A DNA stretch of 64,000 bases, taken from the NCBI GenBank assembly GCA_047017005.1, contig JBKXSZ010000004.1:1-64000 (forward strand). The letters are read 5' to 3'. A program made the translations under genes and the position numbers. The DNA comes from JBKXSZ01 sp047017005 (GTDB lineage: Bacteria; Bacillota; Clostridia; TANB77; CAG-508). Under the pieces are notes generated by a model. The model saw nothing but the letters and a program-made list of their open reading frames with translations. It was not told the DNA's origin and did not search any database. Shown piece after piece: positions 25,044-34,681 of this stretch; position 1 is the first letter of the stretch; each line of letters opens with the position of its first letter.

Positions 25044-25699
25044 GATAGCTCTCTCTCTCTCTACAGTATCTAGGTTTTATTCCTTTCGCACATATTTTCT
25101 TTCTTTTTCACTTCTTTATTCCTCCCTTTCTTATTTTACTCTTTTTTCTTCTTTAATTTTATCGAACTCTATTTTCGTTAATGGTATTTTGATAGACTAA
25201 CTCATGCCACAGAGATTATCCAATACAATGTGAATTGCTAAAGACACAAAAGAAAGGATAATATCTATATTTGAAGAAATTGTAACAAATGATGAAGTAA
25301 AATTCAATGATTTAGAGAAAAAATATTTAAATTTGTATGTACGTTTTGGTTGTTTAATTTTAAGAAGCTTATGATAAAAAAATAATGAATACAGAGATAC
25401 AAAGAAATATAGACACAAAGGATTAAGAGAAAATGCGGTAAAAACATTCATGAGAGAAAATGAAAGAATTTAGTGAAATGAGATATAGCTTTTAATCTAT
25501 GTTTATTAAGTGAACAAAAATAAAATGAAGTGTTGAAGCTATTGATATTGAAGGATTAGAAAAATAGATAAAAAAATATTTCCTACATTTACCTAACACA
25601 TGCCCTGCCGTAATATTTTTGACTTTTCTCTTTTCATCTATGTTTTTTTGTAGTATAATAGGGAAGATTAAAACGAGAAAAAGAAAGGATGATAAATGC
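25044..25699. other. Gap upstream of leuS with a decayed transposase
   Basis: Holds the upstream frame and (AG)7 run of the pilin-like gene, an ISLre2-like remnant at about 25240-25475, and the leuS promoter region (TATAAT at 25653-25658 with a poor -35). I see no T-box leader for leuS. Confidence 0.55.
25240..25475 (+). pseudogene. Remnant of an ISLre2-family (UPF0236) transposase
   Basis: Translating the plus strand gives ISIFEEIVTNDEVKFNDLEK then YVRFGCLILRS and a stop, and in another frame EYRDTKKYRHKGLRENAVKTF. These match, in order, the N-terminal region of UPF0236/ISLre2 transposases (NRDKxxYRHKGxRxxTIKT). Only the N-terminal part remains and it is broken by a frameshift and stops. 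The two minus-strand open frames across it are shadows. Confidence 0.6.
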
Positions 25700-28111
25700 A
25701 TGGCATACAATTTTAAAGAAATTGAAAAAAAATGGCAAACAAAATGGGAAAATGAAGGAACCTTTAATGCAAAAGAAGATACTTCAATAAAAAAATGGTA
25801 TGGATTAATTGAATTTCCATATCCCTCTGGACAAGGTCTGCATGTTGGTCATCCAAGAAGTTATACCGCTCTAGATATTATTGCAAGGAAGAGAAGAATG
25901 CAAGGATATAACGTGCTATATCCTATTGGATTTGATGCATTTGGACTTCCTGCAGAAAATTATGCAATTAAAAATCATGTACACCCAAGAGTGATAACTG
26001 AAAAAAATATTGATAACTTTAGAAGACAATTAAAATCCCTTGGATTTTCTTTTGACTGGTCTCGCGAAATTAACACAACAGACCCCGACTACTATAAATG
26101 GAGTCAATGGATTTTTATCCAGTTATATAAACACGGACTAGCATATAAAACGACCATGCCAATTAACTACTGTACAGGATGTAAAGTAGGACTTGCAAAT
26201 GAAGAAGTAGTAAATGGTGTTTGTGAAAGATGCGGAAGTCCTGTTGTTCAAAAAGAAAAAAGTCAATGGATGCTTAAAATTACAGAATATGCGCAACGTT
26301 TAATCGATGATTTAGATGATGTTAATTTCTTAGAGAAAATTAAATTACAACAAAAAAATTGGATTGGAAGGTCAGAGGGTGCTGAAGTTACTTTTAAAAT
26401 TGCAGGAGAAGATGAGCAATTAGTAGTTTATACGACAAGACCAGACACACTATTCGGTGCTACCTATATGGTTGTTGCTCCAGAGCATCCAATTTTAGAA
26501 AAACTTTCTTCTAAAATTAAAAACTTAGATGAAATTAAAGAATACCAAAAACAAGCAAGTTTAAAATCAGATTTTGAAAGGGCAGAACTTGTAAAAGATA
26601 AAACAGGTGTTGAAATTAAAGGCTTAAGGGCTATTAATCCTGTTAATGGGAAAGAAATTCCAATTTGGGTTTCTGACTATGTATTAATTACCTATGGTAC
26701 TGGTGCTATCATGGCAGTTCCTGCTCATGATACAAGAGACTGGGAATTCGCTAAGAAATTTAATCTACCTATCATCGAAGTAGTTGCAGGTGGTGAAAAT
26801 GTACAAGAAGAGGCCTATACCAATGTTGCTACTGGTAAAATGGTAAACTCCGGGTTCTTAAACGGACTAGAAGTAAAAGATGCTATCAAAGCAATGATTG
26901 CTTACTTAGAAGAAAATAAAATTGGAGCCAAAAAGATAAACTATAAACTACGTGACTGGGTTTTTTCTAGACAACGTTATTGGGGAGAACCAATACCAAT
27001 GATACATTGTGAAAAATGTGGTTGGGTTCCACTAGATGAAAAGGACTTACCTTTAGTTCTTCCAGAAGTAGAAGATTATGAACCAGGAGAAAACGGAGAA
27101 TCTCCTTTAGCTAAACATTCCGAATGGGTAAACACTACATGTCCACACTGTGGAGGTCCTGCAAAAAGGGAAACCGATACCATGCCGCAATGGGCAGGTT
27201 CCTCTTGGTATTATCTAAGATATATGGACCCACATAATAACGATGCTCTTGCTTCCAAAGAAGCACTAGAATATTGGTCTCCAGTTGATTGGTATAACGG
27301 TGGAATGGAACATACAACACTTCACTTACTATACTCTCGTTTCTGGCATAAGTTCCTATATGATATTGGAGTTGTACCAACCAAAGAGCCTTATTCCAAA
27401 CGTACTTCTCATGGTATGATTCTAGGAGACAATGGAGAAAAGATGTCTAAATCCAAAGGAAATGTTGTAAATCCAGATGATATTGTAAATGAATTTGGTG
27501 CTGACACATTCCGTGTTTATGAAATGTTCATCGGACCATTTGACCAATCCGCTCCATGGTCTATGGATAGTATTCGTGGTTGCTACAAATTCTTAGAAAG
27601 AGTTTGGAATATGAAAGATTTAATAATAGATGGAGATACCTATTCTTCTGAGCTTGAAAAATCGATTCATAAAGCAATCAAGAAAATATCAGATGATATT
27701 GAAGAAATGAAGTTCAATACTTGTGTTTCTACATTAATGGCATTAACAAACGAAATCTACAAGCTAAAGAAATTAACAAAAAAAGATTTTACTACTTTCC
27801 TACAACTATTAAATCCATTTGCACCGCATATGACAGAAGAATTAAATCAAGCAATTGAAAATGTGACAGAAATTAGTCAAATGGTTTGGCCATCCTATGA
27901 TGAAACCAAAACAATTGACCAAGAGATAGAAATTCCTGTTCAAGTAAATGGAAAAGTAAGAGGAAAAGTAAAAATCGCATTAGATGCTCCAGAAGAAGAA
28001 GTAAAAGCAAATGTTTATGCTTCCGATTCTGTAAAAAATAGTGTAGAAGGAAAGACAATTGTTAAAGAAATCTATGTAAAGAATAAAATCTATAACATTG
28101 TTGTAAAATAG
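25700..28111 (+). CDS. leuS: Leucine-tRNA ligase
   Basis: Class I aminoacyl-tRNA synthetase, 803 residues from the ATG at 25700 (AAAGGATG ribosome site); an upstream ATG in frame lies before the -10 and is rejected. HIGH-type motif HVGHP (48-52), zinc-cysteine pairs CTGCKVG and CERCGSP then CEKCGW and CPHCGG, an editing domain around VYTTRPDTLFGATYM, and KMSKSKGN. I see no in-frame CGG codon in its 803 codons. It is a single-gene unit ending in a terminator. Confidence 0.99.
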   Translation: MAYNFKEIEKKWQTKWENEGTFNAKEDTSIKKWYGLIEFPYPSGQGLHVGHPRSYTALDIIARKRRMQGYNVLYPIGFDAFGLPAENYAIKNHVHPRVITEKNIDNFRRQLKSLGFSFDWSREINTTDPDYYKWSQWIFIQLYKHGLAYKTTMPINYCTGCKVGLANEEVVNGVCERCGSPVVQKEKSQWMLKITEYAQRLIDDLDDVNFLEKIKLQQKNWIGRSEGAEVTFKIAGEDEQLVVYTTRPDTLFGATYMVVAPEHPILEKLSSKIKNLDEIKEYQKQASLKSDFERAELVKDKTGVEIKGLRAINPVNGKEIPIWVSDYVLITYGTGAIMAVPAHDTRDWEFAKKFNLPIIEVVAGGENVQEEAYTNVATGKMVNSGFLNGLEVKDAIKAMIAYLEENKIGAKKINYKLRDWVFSRQRYWGEPIPMIHCEKCGWVPLDEKDLPLVLPEVEDYEPGENGESPLAKHSEWVNTTCPHCGGPAKRETDTMPQWAGSSWYYLRYMDPHNNDALASKEALEYWSPVDWYNGGMEHTTLHLLYSRFWHKFLYDIGVVPTKEPYSKRTSHGMILGDNGEKMSKSKGNVVNPDDIVNEFGADTFRVYEMFIGPFDQSAPWSMDSIRGCYKFLERVWNMKDLIIDGDTYSSELEKSIHKAIKKISDDIEEMKFNTCVSTLMALTNEIYKLKKLTKKDFTTFLQLLNPFAPHMTEELNQAIENVTEISQMVWPSYDETKTIDQEIEIPVQVNGKVRGKVKIALDAPEEEVKANVYASDSVKNSVEGKTIVKEIYVKNKIYNIVVK

Positions 28112-28136
28112 CAAAAGAGCAATTATCTTATTCAAT

Positions 28137-28173
28137 AAAAGAAACTTTCTAAAAAATATAGAAAGTTTCTTTT
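28137..28173 (+). terminator. leuS terminator
   Basis: Fourteen-base stem (28137-28150 with 28160-28173) followed by a T-rich run, 25 bases after the leuS stop codon. Confidence 0.85.
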
Positions 28174-28287
28174 ATTTCTGTAATCAAACTGTAATATAAC
28201 TTTAACAGAAGTGAAACACTGTTTTTTCTCTCTTTATTGTATAATAAAGGAAATAAATAGGATACAAAGGAGAAATTTTAGGTTATC

Positions 28288-29379
28288 ATGAACTATTCTT
28301 CAGAACTTAAAAAAAATGGTATTGAAGTCATAAAGCAATTAGATACCTTAAAAGTATATAAAATAGCCGCTACGATTGCAAAAAAGTTAGCAATTTCATT
28401 TCAAGAATATAACTTAGATGAAAATGCTATTTTTGACCGTCTTTCTTCTCTTCATATGTACATTGCCAGAATGCCAGAAGGAATGGCAGAAGCTAATTAC
28501 TTCTATAAAAATTCTTCTGTCTATTTTAACAGTGTAATGGATTTATCTCAAATGGACAGCTTCGCTATGCATGAATGTATCCACTATTTACAAGAAGTAA
28601 AAAATAAAAGAGGAAAACTACTTCGTCTAGGCTTGTGTAAATTTACAAATTTTCATACACATGGTATGGGATTAAACGAAGCTGCTGTACAGCTTGCTAC
28701 TTCTAAAGCAATAGGTTACAAGGAAGATGTTGTAAAATATTATGGAATTGAACTTCATACTATTAGTCCCTCTTATTACCCTTTAGAATGTTCGATCCTT
28801 TCCCAAATGGCATATATAACAGGAGAAACTTCCTTATTTTATTCCACTTTCTTTAGTACAGATGAATTTCAGAATAAGTTCATAGGGCTTACAACAGAAA
28901 AAACATATCACAATATTGAAAATAATTTAGATACTTTACTAGATTTAGAATCTAAACTGACCGTTTTGAATAGTCAAATTCCTTATGAAGAAGATATGGC
29001 ATATATGAAAAAACTAACAAAAAAAGCAGAAAACTTAAAAGAGGAAATAAAACAGCTATATATTCAAACACAAAATCTTATTATCGTTAGCTATTTTGAT
29101 AAAGCTTTTGATAATTTACATACAACAGAAGAATTAGAAGATTATAGAAGAAGCCTATATAACTTTAAAGACATGCTAGGAACCATAGAAAACTACGACT
29201 TCTTTAACAACTACTATATTGATAAAATGGCTCAATTAGATGGAAAATATAGTGAAATTGAAAATGGTATTACTGGTCTTATAGTTGTAAAGAAAAGTAG
29301 ACTTAGTCTTTTTTTGCAATCTTTAAAGAATCTTCTTGGAATTCGTTCAAAAGATGCTATTGAAATAGAATCAAAATAA
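28288..29379 (+). CDS. Putative zincin-type metallopeptidase (HExxH)
   Basis: 363-residue protein not matching a family I know. It has HECIHYL (His95, Glu96, His99), an HExxH zinc motif, and about 30 residues later GLNEAAVQLA (Glu131), which would supply the third ligand of a gluzincin-like site. The rest is helical with a coiled segment (about 210-260) and a basic C-terminus. There is no signal peptide, so it should be cytoplasmic. TATAAT at 28240-28245 may be its promoter -10. The metallopeptidase call is from the motif only. Confidence 0.6.
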   Translation: MNYSSELKKNGIEVIKQLDTLKVYKIAATIAKKLAISFQEYNLDENAIFDRLSSLHMYIARMPEGMAEANYFYKNSSVYFNSVMDLSQMDSFAMHECIHYLQEVKNKRGKLLRLGLCKFTNFHTHGMGLNEAAVQLATSKAIGYKEDVVKYYGIELHTISPSYYPLECSILSQMAYITGETSLFYSTFFSTDEFQNKFIGLTTEKTYHNIENNLDTLLDLESKLTVLNSQIPYEEDMAYMKKLTKKAENLKEEIKQLYIQTQNLIIVSYFDKAFDNLHTTEELEDYRRSLYNFKDMLGTIENYDFFNNYYIDKMAQLDGKYSEIENGITGLIVVKKSRLSLFLQSLKNLLGIRSKDAIEIESK

Positions 29380-29445
29380 TAAAATATATTTAAAATAAAA
29401 AAATTGTATTAAAAATTAAAATTGCATAAAAAGAGGAGGCTTAAT

Positions 29446-30003
29446 TCAGCCTTCCTCTTTCACTTTACCTAATTCTTTTCCTGCTGCTAATTGACTAGTT
29501 TCTCGTATTAAACGCACTCTTTGTTCCGAATACTGAAACTCATGAGCATAATACCGTAAGAAATCTTGTGCAAATTTTTTAGCTGTTCTCCTATCTTTTT
29601 CATAGACGGCAGCTATCACAAAGAAAATGAAACATTCATTTAAACCCTCCCGGTCTAAAATCATTTCTTTATGGGTAGCCTCAGCCTTTTTTACGGTAGC
29701 TAGATATTGTTTCATATCTAGTAGAAGTTTTCTATCTTCTAAATAACATAGGATAATAGCATAATCTATTACATATACATGTATTGCTAACACCTCTGTA
29801 TCATAGAATATTTCTGGCTCCTTTTCTACTGCTTTTTGAAAAGCTTCTTTCAAAGTCTTTTCGTTGTCTTTAATCTGTTCATTGTTGCGTGATTCTTTTC
29901 GTTGGTATAATTCTGATACCACTCCAAAAAAATTCCGCATAACAGCTGTTGTAGAGTGATACACATCACTCATTTCTTCTGGTCTTTTCTTTTTTTCTTT
30001 CAT
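29446..30003 (-). CDS. Hypothetical protein, 185 residues
   Basis: Not recognised. Helical, charged protein with a GAGGAGG ribosome site. It contains two in-frame CGG codons (29652-29650 in LDREGLNE and 29556-29554 in DFLRYYAHEF) read naturally as arginine; a +1 shift at the first would end the protein a few codons later. It appears GC-richer than its surroundings and may be acquired. Compare the genes at 15921-16289 and 39354-39728. Confidence 0.6.
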   Translation of the reverse strand: MKEKKKRPEEMSDVYHSTTAVMRNFFGVVSELYQRKESRNNEQIKDNEKTLKEAFQKAVEKEPEIFYDTEVLAIHVYVIDYAIILCYLEDRKLLLDMKQYLATVKKAEATHKEMILDREGLNECFIFFVIAAVYEKDRRTAKKFAQDFLRYYAHEFQYSEQRVRLIRETSQLAAGKELGKVKEEG

Positions 30004-30137
30004 AATAAGCCTCCTCTTTGTTGTAATTTGAAAAATAGATTAGAATTAGGTTTTTATTTATACTTCTTTTGTATGTTGAAATTATATCACCTTTTTACGT
30101 ATTTTTCAATTTATTTGAATAACTAATTCTTTAACCT

Positions 30138-31448
30138 TTATTTAATCTTACTTATATATCTATCTATTTCTTTAGCTGCTTCTCTTCCTGTCTTAGCTGC
30201 CCATGCAACAGTTGCTTTAAATCCTGCTAAATCTCCTCCTGCAAATACTTTTTCTTTTGAAGTTTGATAGTTTTCATTTACTTGTATGTATCCCCACTTA
30301 TTACATTCTAATCCTAGTGTTTGAATTAATTTTTCTTCTGGTTTAGAGCCTACTGCCATAACAACATAGTCCATTGGTAAAACATAATTGCTTCCCTCAA
30401 TATTGACTGGAACTTCTCTTGTTTCTCCTTCTTTCTTTATTAATTTTGTTTTAATACATTCTACTTTCTCTACTTTTCCTTTTTTATTACCTAATATTTT
30501 TACAACATTATTTTGAAAAAGGAATTCAATTCCTTCTGCTTTTGCATCTTCTATCTCTTTTTTTTCTGCTGGCATTTGTTTTTCAGCTCTACGATAAATT
30601 ACTTTTACCTCTTTAGCACCTAATCTCTTTATTGTTCTAGCTGCATCCATAGCTACATTTCCACCACCAATAACAGCAACTATTTTTCCCTCATATTCTG
30701 GATGTCTTCCCTTAGCTAATAGCTGATTTCCTCCATATACGCCTTCTAGCTTCTCTCCTTCGATTCCCATTTCAGAAGCTATATTAGCTCCTATTCCTAA
30801 AAATATAGCATCATAGTTTTCTTCTAGCTCACCTAATGTATAGTCTTTTCCCAATGCTTTTCCTGTTTCTACTTTTATTCCTAATGCTATTATCTTAGCT
30901 ATGGTTTTGGCTAAAATTTCTTTATCTAGTCGAAACTCCGGAATTCCATATTCTAAGATACCACCTAGTTTTTCTTCTCTTTCAAAGATAGTAACGGTAT
31001 ATCCCTTTCTTGCAAGATACGCTGCCGCAGTTAATCCAGCAGGACCTCCTCCAATAACCGCTATTTTCTTCTCATTATTTACTCTATTTTCTTGTATTTC
31101 TTCCTGGTAACAGTTTAACAGACTGTCCTTATCTTCTAGCATAGCATCTCCTATATATGCTTCTATTTCTCCTATCGAAGCAGGTTCTCCTTTTATTCCA
31201 CGGATGCAATTACCCTGACATTGCTTCCTATGTGGACAAATTCTACCACATATGCTAGATAATACTGTAGTATTAGATAAAATTTGATAAGCTTTTTCCA
31301 CTTCACCTTGTTTTACTGCCTTAATAAAACTTGGAATATCATTTTCAAGAGGACATCCTGTTCTACAAGGGCTCGTTTTGCAATGTAAACAATAATTTAC
31401 TTTTTCTTGTATTTCTTTTTTTTCTTTACTTTTTTCTCTTTGGCTCAT
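30138..31448 (-). CDS. Glutamate synthase small-subunit-like (GltD family) oxidoreductase
   Basis: About 436-residue FAD/NAD-binding protein. N-terminal cysteines in CLHCKTSPCRTGCPL and CGRICPHRKQCQGNC bind Fe-S clusters. FAD site is VIGGGPAGLTAAAYLAR, NAD site is VIGGGNVAMDAARTIKR, and a second GxxxG appears in FAGGDLAG. Relatives include GltD, NfnB and other electron-transfer flavoproteins; no large GltB subunit is nearby, so the electron partner is unknown. I start at the ATG at 31448, which has an AAAGGA site; the longer frame begins 42 bases upstream without one. Confidence 0.85.
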   Translation of the reverse strand: MSQREKSKEKKEIQEKVNYCLHCKTSPCRTGCPLENDIPSFIKAVKQGEVEKAYQILSNTTVLSSICGRICPHRKQCQGNCIRGIKGEPASIGEIEAYIGDAMLEDKDSLLNCYQEEIQENRVNNEKKIAVIGGGPAGLTAAAYLARKGYTVTIFEREEKLGGILEYGIPEFRLDKEILAKTIAKIIALGIKVETGKALGKDYTLGELEENYDAIFLGIGANIASEMGIEGEKLEGVYGGNQLLAKGRHPEYEGKIVAVIGGGNVAMDAARTIKRLGAKEVKVIYRRAEKQMPAEKKEIEDAKAEGIEFLFQNNVVKILGNKKGKVEKVECIKTKLIKKEGETREVPVNIEGSNYVLPMDYVVMAVGSKPEEKLIQTLGLECNKWGYIQVNENYQTSKEKVFAGGDLAGFKATVAWAAKTGREAAKEIDRYISKIK

Positions 31449-31538
31449 TTTTCCGTATCCTTTTCTTTTAAAGACAGATAGTTTACCCATTTGTCTTCAT
31501 TTTATGTTGTTTTTTATTTCTTGTCAATAATTCTGACT

Positions 31539-32117
31539 TTATCGACTAATGTCTTTATTTTTTTCTCCTTTTTCATATAGAAAATAGTGCATTAAAGCAA
31601 TCGTCGCACTTGCTGTTATAATTTCATTTTTATCTAACATTTCTTTTAGTTCTTTCATTGGAATTTTTATTACTTGAATATCTTCTGTTGCATCTAAGTG
31701 TCTTTGTGTTTTCTTTAGGTCAGTTGCTAGAAAAAGTGATATTTTTTCGTTGGTATACCCAACACTTGTAAAGTATTCTCTTAGCTTTTTCATCTTTCCT
31801 GCTAAGTATCCTGTTTCTTCTTCTAGTTCACGGATCGCTCCTACCTCCGCTTGTTCTCCTTTTTCAATTTGTCCTGCTGGCATTGCTAACACAGTTAAAT
31901 TGATTGGTGTTCTTGGTTCTTGTATCATAATTACTTCATCCTCTTCTGTAATAGCGAGGATAACAGCAGCATCCCCTGCTAAAACATGTTCGCGATGAAC
32001 TTGTTTATCATCTCTTGGATTATAGTATTCTAATTCTTCTACCGTAATTCGTTTGCCCTTATACACAGTCTTTTGTGATAATAGCTTATAGTCTAATGGT
32101 TTAAAATATGGATTCAT
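31539..32117 (-). CDS. nudF: NUDIX hydrolase, ADP-ribose pyrophosphatase type
   Basis: 192 residues with the NUDIX box (GQIEKGEQ then AIRELEEETGY, about residues 92-113) and the ADPRase-type N-terminal dimer segment YKGKRITVEELEYYNP. Such enzymes cleave ADP-ribose to AMP and ribose-5-phosphate. It is part of the addB-alr-gltD-like operon, 88 bases after the DNA glycosylase gene. Confidence 0.85.
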   Translation of the reverse strand: MNPYFKPLDYKLLSQKTVYKGKRITVEELEYYNPRDDKQVHREHVLAGDAAVILAITEEDEVIMIQEPRTPINLTVLAMPAGQIEKGEQAEVGAIRELEEETGYLAGKMKKLREYFTSVGYTNEKISLFLATDLKKTQRHLDATEDIQVIKIPMKELKEMLDKNEIITASATIALMHYFLYEKGEKNKDISR

Positions 32118-32205
32118 CTTTCTTCCTCTTTTCTATTTTTGGTTTCTACTTGTTTTTTAATTTTTTTCCTTTTCTCTTTTCCTTTTATCTAATTGCTTTT
32201 TCTTT

Positions 32206-32772
32206 TTATACCTTTAAATTTAATTGTTTTGCTTTTTCTACTACTATTTTTAAGTCTTGGAAAAAGTCAATTTTCTTTGTATCGTCACGAAGTAATGCAG
32301 CTGGATGCCAGGTTGGCATGTATAGGATGTCTTTTTTCTCTATCCAATTTCCTCTTGCTGCTGTTATTTTATGTTCTTTTCCTAATATATTTTTTAAAGC
32401 AGTACTTCCCATTAAAATAATTATCTTAGGTTTTACCAAAATAACTTGATTTCGTAGGTATCCCATACAAGCTTCTGCTTCATCTGCTTCTGGTACACGG
32501 TTTTGTGGTGGTCTACATTTTACGATATTGGCAATATATATGTTTTCTCTTGTTATGCCTAAACCTTGAAAAGCTTTATTCATTAATTGTCCTGCTTTTC
32601 CAACGAAGGGAATCCCTTGGATATCCTCGTCTGCTCCTGGTCCTTCTCCAATTATCATGATATCGGCTTGTTTATCTCCTACTCCAAATACGATATTCTT
32701 TCTTCCTTGTGCCAGCATACATTTTTGACATCCTTTTATTGCTTCTTCTAATTCTTCCCATGTTTCAACCAT
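32206..32772 (-). CDS. Uracil-DNA glycosylase, type 4 (Fe-S)
   Basis: 188-residue family 4 uracil-DNA glycosylase: GEGPGADEDIQGIPFVGKAG holds the uracil pocket, the cluster cysteines lie in CQKCMLA, VKCRPP and ACMGY, and the active-site loop ends in TWHPAALLRD. It removes uracil from DNA to start base-excision repair and groups with addB and the 8-oxoguanine glycosylase in this region. Confidence 0.93.
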   Translation of the reverse strand: MVETWEELEEAIKGCQKCMLAQGRKNIVFGVGDKQADIMIIGEGPGADEDIQGIPFVGKAGQLMNKAFQGLGITRENIYIANIVKCRPPQNRVPEADEAEACMGYLRNQVILVKPKIIILMGSTALKNILGKEHKITAARGNWIEKKDILYMPTWHPAALLRDDTKKIDFFQDLKIVVEKAKQLNLKV

Positions 32773-32857
32773 TTTGTTTCGCCTCTCCTTGCTTTTTTTG
32801 CTCTTATTTATTTCTGTTATTTTTTTATTTCTATCACTTCTTTTGTTTTTTCTCTTT

Positions 32858-33787
32858 TTATTTAACAGACGGTTCTAATAACTCTATTTTCGTTTTTCTA
32901 CTAGTATCCATTCTTGCTTTAATCCCTAATGGTATCATTGCTTTTTTATCAATATGTCCGAAGTTTTCTGATTTGATAATTGGAAAAGAGTATTCTTCTC
33001 CAATGGTGTCTTTTAATATTTTCTCTATTGTAAGGTTACTCTCATGTGTATAGTTTCCTAACCATATGCCTTTTATTTTATCAAATACTTCATTTTGTTT
33101 TAAATAGTAAAAACATCGGCTAACAGCTGCTGGTTCTGATTCCCATCCTAGTTCTTCTAAAAATAGAATTTTATCTTTTACATCAACTTGATATTTTCCC
33201 AATAACAGATTGGAAAATAGGGTTAGGTTTCCTCCTATTAAAATCCCCTCTGCCATTCCTTCTTGTATCGTTTCATAGGTTTCTTTTTCTGGCTCTCCTA
33301 TTCTTAAACTTCCTTCTATACAGCATTTTACAAAATGTATCCATCCATATTCAGTTTCCCATGAGGTAAAGGCCTTAAAGGTACTTCCATGAAAGGTAAC
33401 CAGCCCTGTTTTCGCATATATTATATTTAATAGACTCGTTGTATCACTAAAGCCACAAAATATCTTTGGGTTATTTTGTATTGCTTCAAAATCAAGATAA
33501 TCAAAAGTCTGGCTACAGTTATTTCCTCCTTTAGCACAAAGAATAGCTTTTACTTCTTTATTCTGAAACATCCTATTGATATCTTCAGCTTTTTCTTTTG
33601 CAGTTGCCCCATACCCTGTTGTATTAGAAAAAGCATATTTCCCAAATATCATTTTAAAACCTAATCCCTCCATTAATAGAATGGATTGGTTAATCGCTTC
33701 TAAATCCTCTTTTTCAATCGGGTCCGATGGTGCAATAACAGCAACAGTATCTCCTTTTTTTAACTTGTTTGGTATGATTGTTTTCAT
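32858..33787 (-). CDS. LD-carboxypeptidase (peptidase S66)
   Basis: 309-residue serine peptidase of the MccF/LdcA fold: VAVIAPSDPI at the N-terminus, AILCAKGGNNCSQTFDYLD, nucleophile region GFSDTTSLLN, then FLEELGWESEP and FGHIDKKAMIPLG with the C-terminal His. LD-carboxypeptidases trim murein tetrapeptides during recycling; MccF-like members give microcin resistance. No signal peptide, so cytoplasmic. It is in the operon with alr, which also serves the cell wall. Confidence 0.9.
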   Translation of the reverse strand: MKTIIPNKLKKGDTVAVIAPSDPIEKEDLEAINQSILLMEGLGFKMIFGKYAFSNTTGYGATAKEKAEDINRMFQNKEVKAILCAKGGNNCSQTFDYLDFEAIQNNPKIFCGFSDTTSLLNIIYAKTGLVTFHGSTFKAFTSWETEYGWIHFVKCCIEGSLRIGEPEKETYETIQEGMAEGILIGGNLTLFSNLLLGKYQVDVKDKILFLEELGWESEPAAVSRCFYYLKQNEVFDKIKGIWLGNYTHESNLTIEKILKDTIGEEYSFPIIKSENFGHIDKKAMIPLGIKARMDTSRKTKIELLEPSVK

Positions 33788-33856
33788 CTCTTCTCCTTGC
33801 TTTACTTTTATTTATTATTTTTCTTTCTCTGTTATTTTTTATTTTTCTTTTCTTCT

Positions 33857-34681
33857 CTATTTTAATGCACAAATCAAACAATTTCTACCTGTTTGTTTTC
33901 CTTCTTTTCGATAGGAATGAAAATGTTCTACCTCACATACGGTACAAATATTACTATTTTCTATGTTTTCTTCTGGTACTCCAATTTCTTTCATGAGTGC
34001 TGTCTGAATCATAGGTATATTAATGTTATATTTTTGTACACCATTTTCTATTCTACCTGTTTTTAGCCATAGATTTGTATTTCCTAGATAGGAAAAGGTA
34101 TTTTTAAAAATTTCTTTTACCTCTTCTTCTACTTCGAAGTGACAAGGATGTATCGTTGGTCCCATGCAACACAAAATATCTTTTGGATGGCATCCAAATT
34201 TTTCTATCATTTTGATAGCTGCTTTTTGTCCTATCTTTTGTACGGTTCCTCTCCAACCTGAGTGTATATTGGCTAGTACATTTTGTACTGGGTCATATAG
34301 CAAAATAGGGGTACAATCGGATTCAATTGTCGCCAGTACCAATCCTATTTTATTTGTTATCATTCCATCCACATTTTCAAAATTATATCCATAAAAGTAT
34401 TCTTTTTCTATCTGGTTATCCACAATCTCAACACAATCTGTGTGACTTTGAAGTGGTCGAATTAAGTTTTGTGGTTTTAAATCTAAAAGAGTTAATATTT
34501 TTCGATAGTTTTTTTCTAACTCTTTATCTTCTCCTTGTTGCGTTATTCGAAAATCAGATGGTTTTCCAACAAATGCATGTACAAGCTTTTCTTCATATGG
34601 TTTTAAACTCTTAAATTGATAATATACAATTCCTTCTTTTTGGATTACACTCATCTCTTTTTGCTTGTCTATCTTGCTCAC
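33857..34681 (-). CDS. pgeF: Laccase-domain protein PgeF/YfiH
   Basis: About 274 residues; peptidoglycan editing factor family. The zinc ligands are in ESDCTPILLYD (Cys) and ANIHSGWRGTV (His) with a final His in ICTVCEVEHFHSYRKEG; these give purine nucleoside phosphorylase/deaminase activity in studied members. The first frame overlaps alr by four bases at a GTG; an ATG at 34654 is an alternative start without a clear ribosome site. The product is cytoplasmic. Confidence 0.9.
   Translation of the reverse strand: MSKIDKQKEMSVIQKEGIVYYQFKSLKPYEEKLVHAFVGKPSDFRITQQGEDKELEKNYRKILTLLDLKPQNLIRPLQSHTDCVEIVDNQIEKEYFYGYNFENVDGMITNKIGLVLATIESDCTPILLYDPVQNVLANIHSGWRGTVQKIGQKAAIKMIEKFGCHPKDILCCMGPTIHPCHFEVEEEVKEIFKNTFSYLGNTNLWLKTGRIENGVQKYNINIPMIQTALMKEIGVPEENIENSNICTVCEVEHFHSYRKEGKQTGRNCLICALK

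Noticed and set aside
25049..25062. (AG)7 run as a phase-variation switch
   Set aside because: Both candidate start frames are already closed or lack a start before the run, so changing repeat number alone would not turn the gene on or off; kept only as part of the start problem.
25197..25451. Minus-strand open frames upstream of leuS
   Set aside because: They overlap the transposase remnant on the plus strand and have no start signals.
25560..25700. T-box leader for leuS
   Set aside because: The leader is too short after the TATAAT at 25653 and lacks the specifier and T-box motifs.
29441..30010. Second +1 frameshift gene at the CGG codons of the 185-residue gene
   Set aside because: Shifted reading gives a short unrelated tail while the unshifted protein looks natural; treated as an exception to the CGG pattern.
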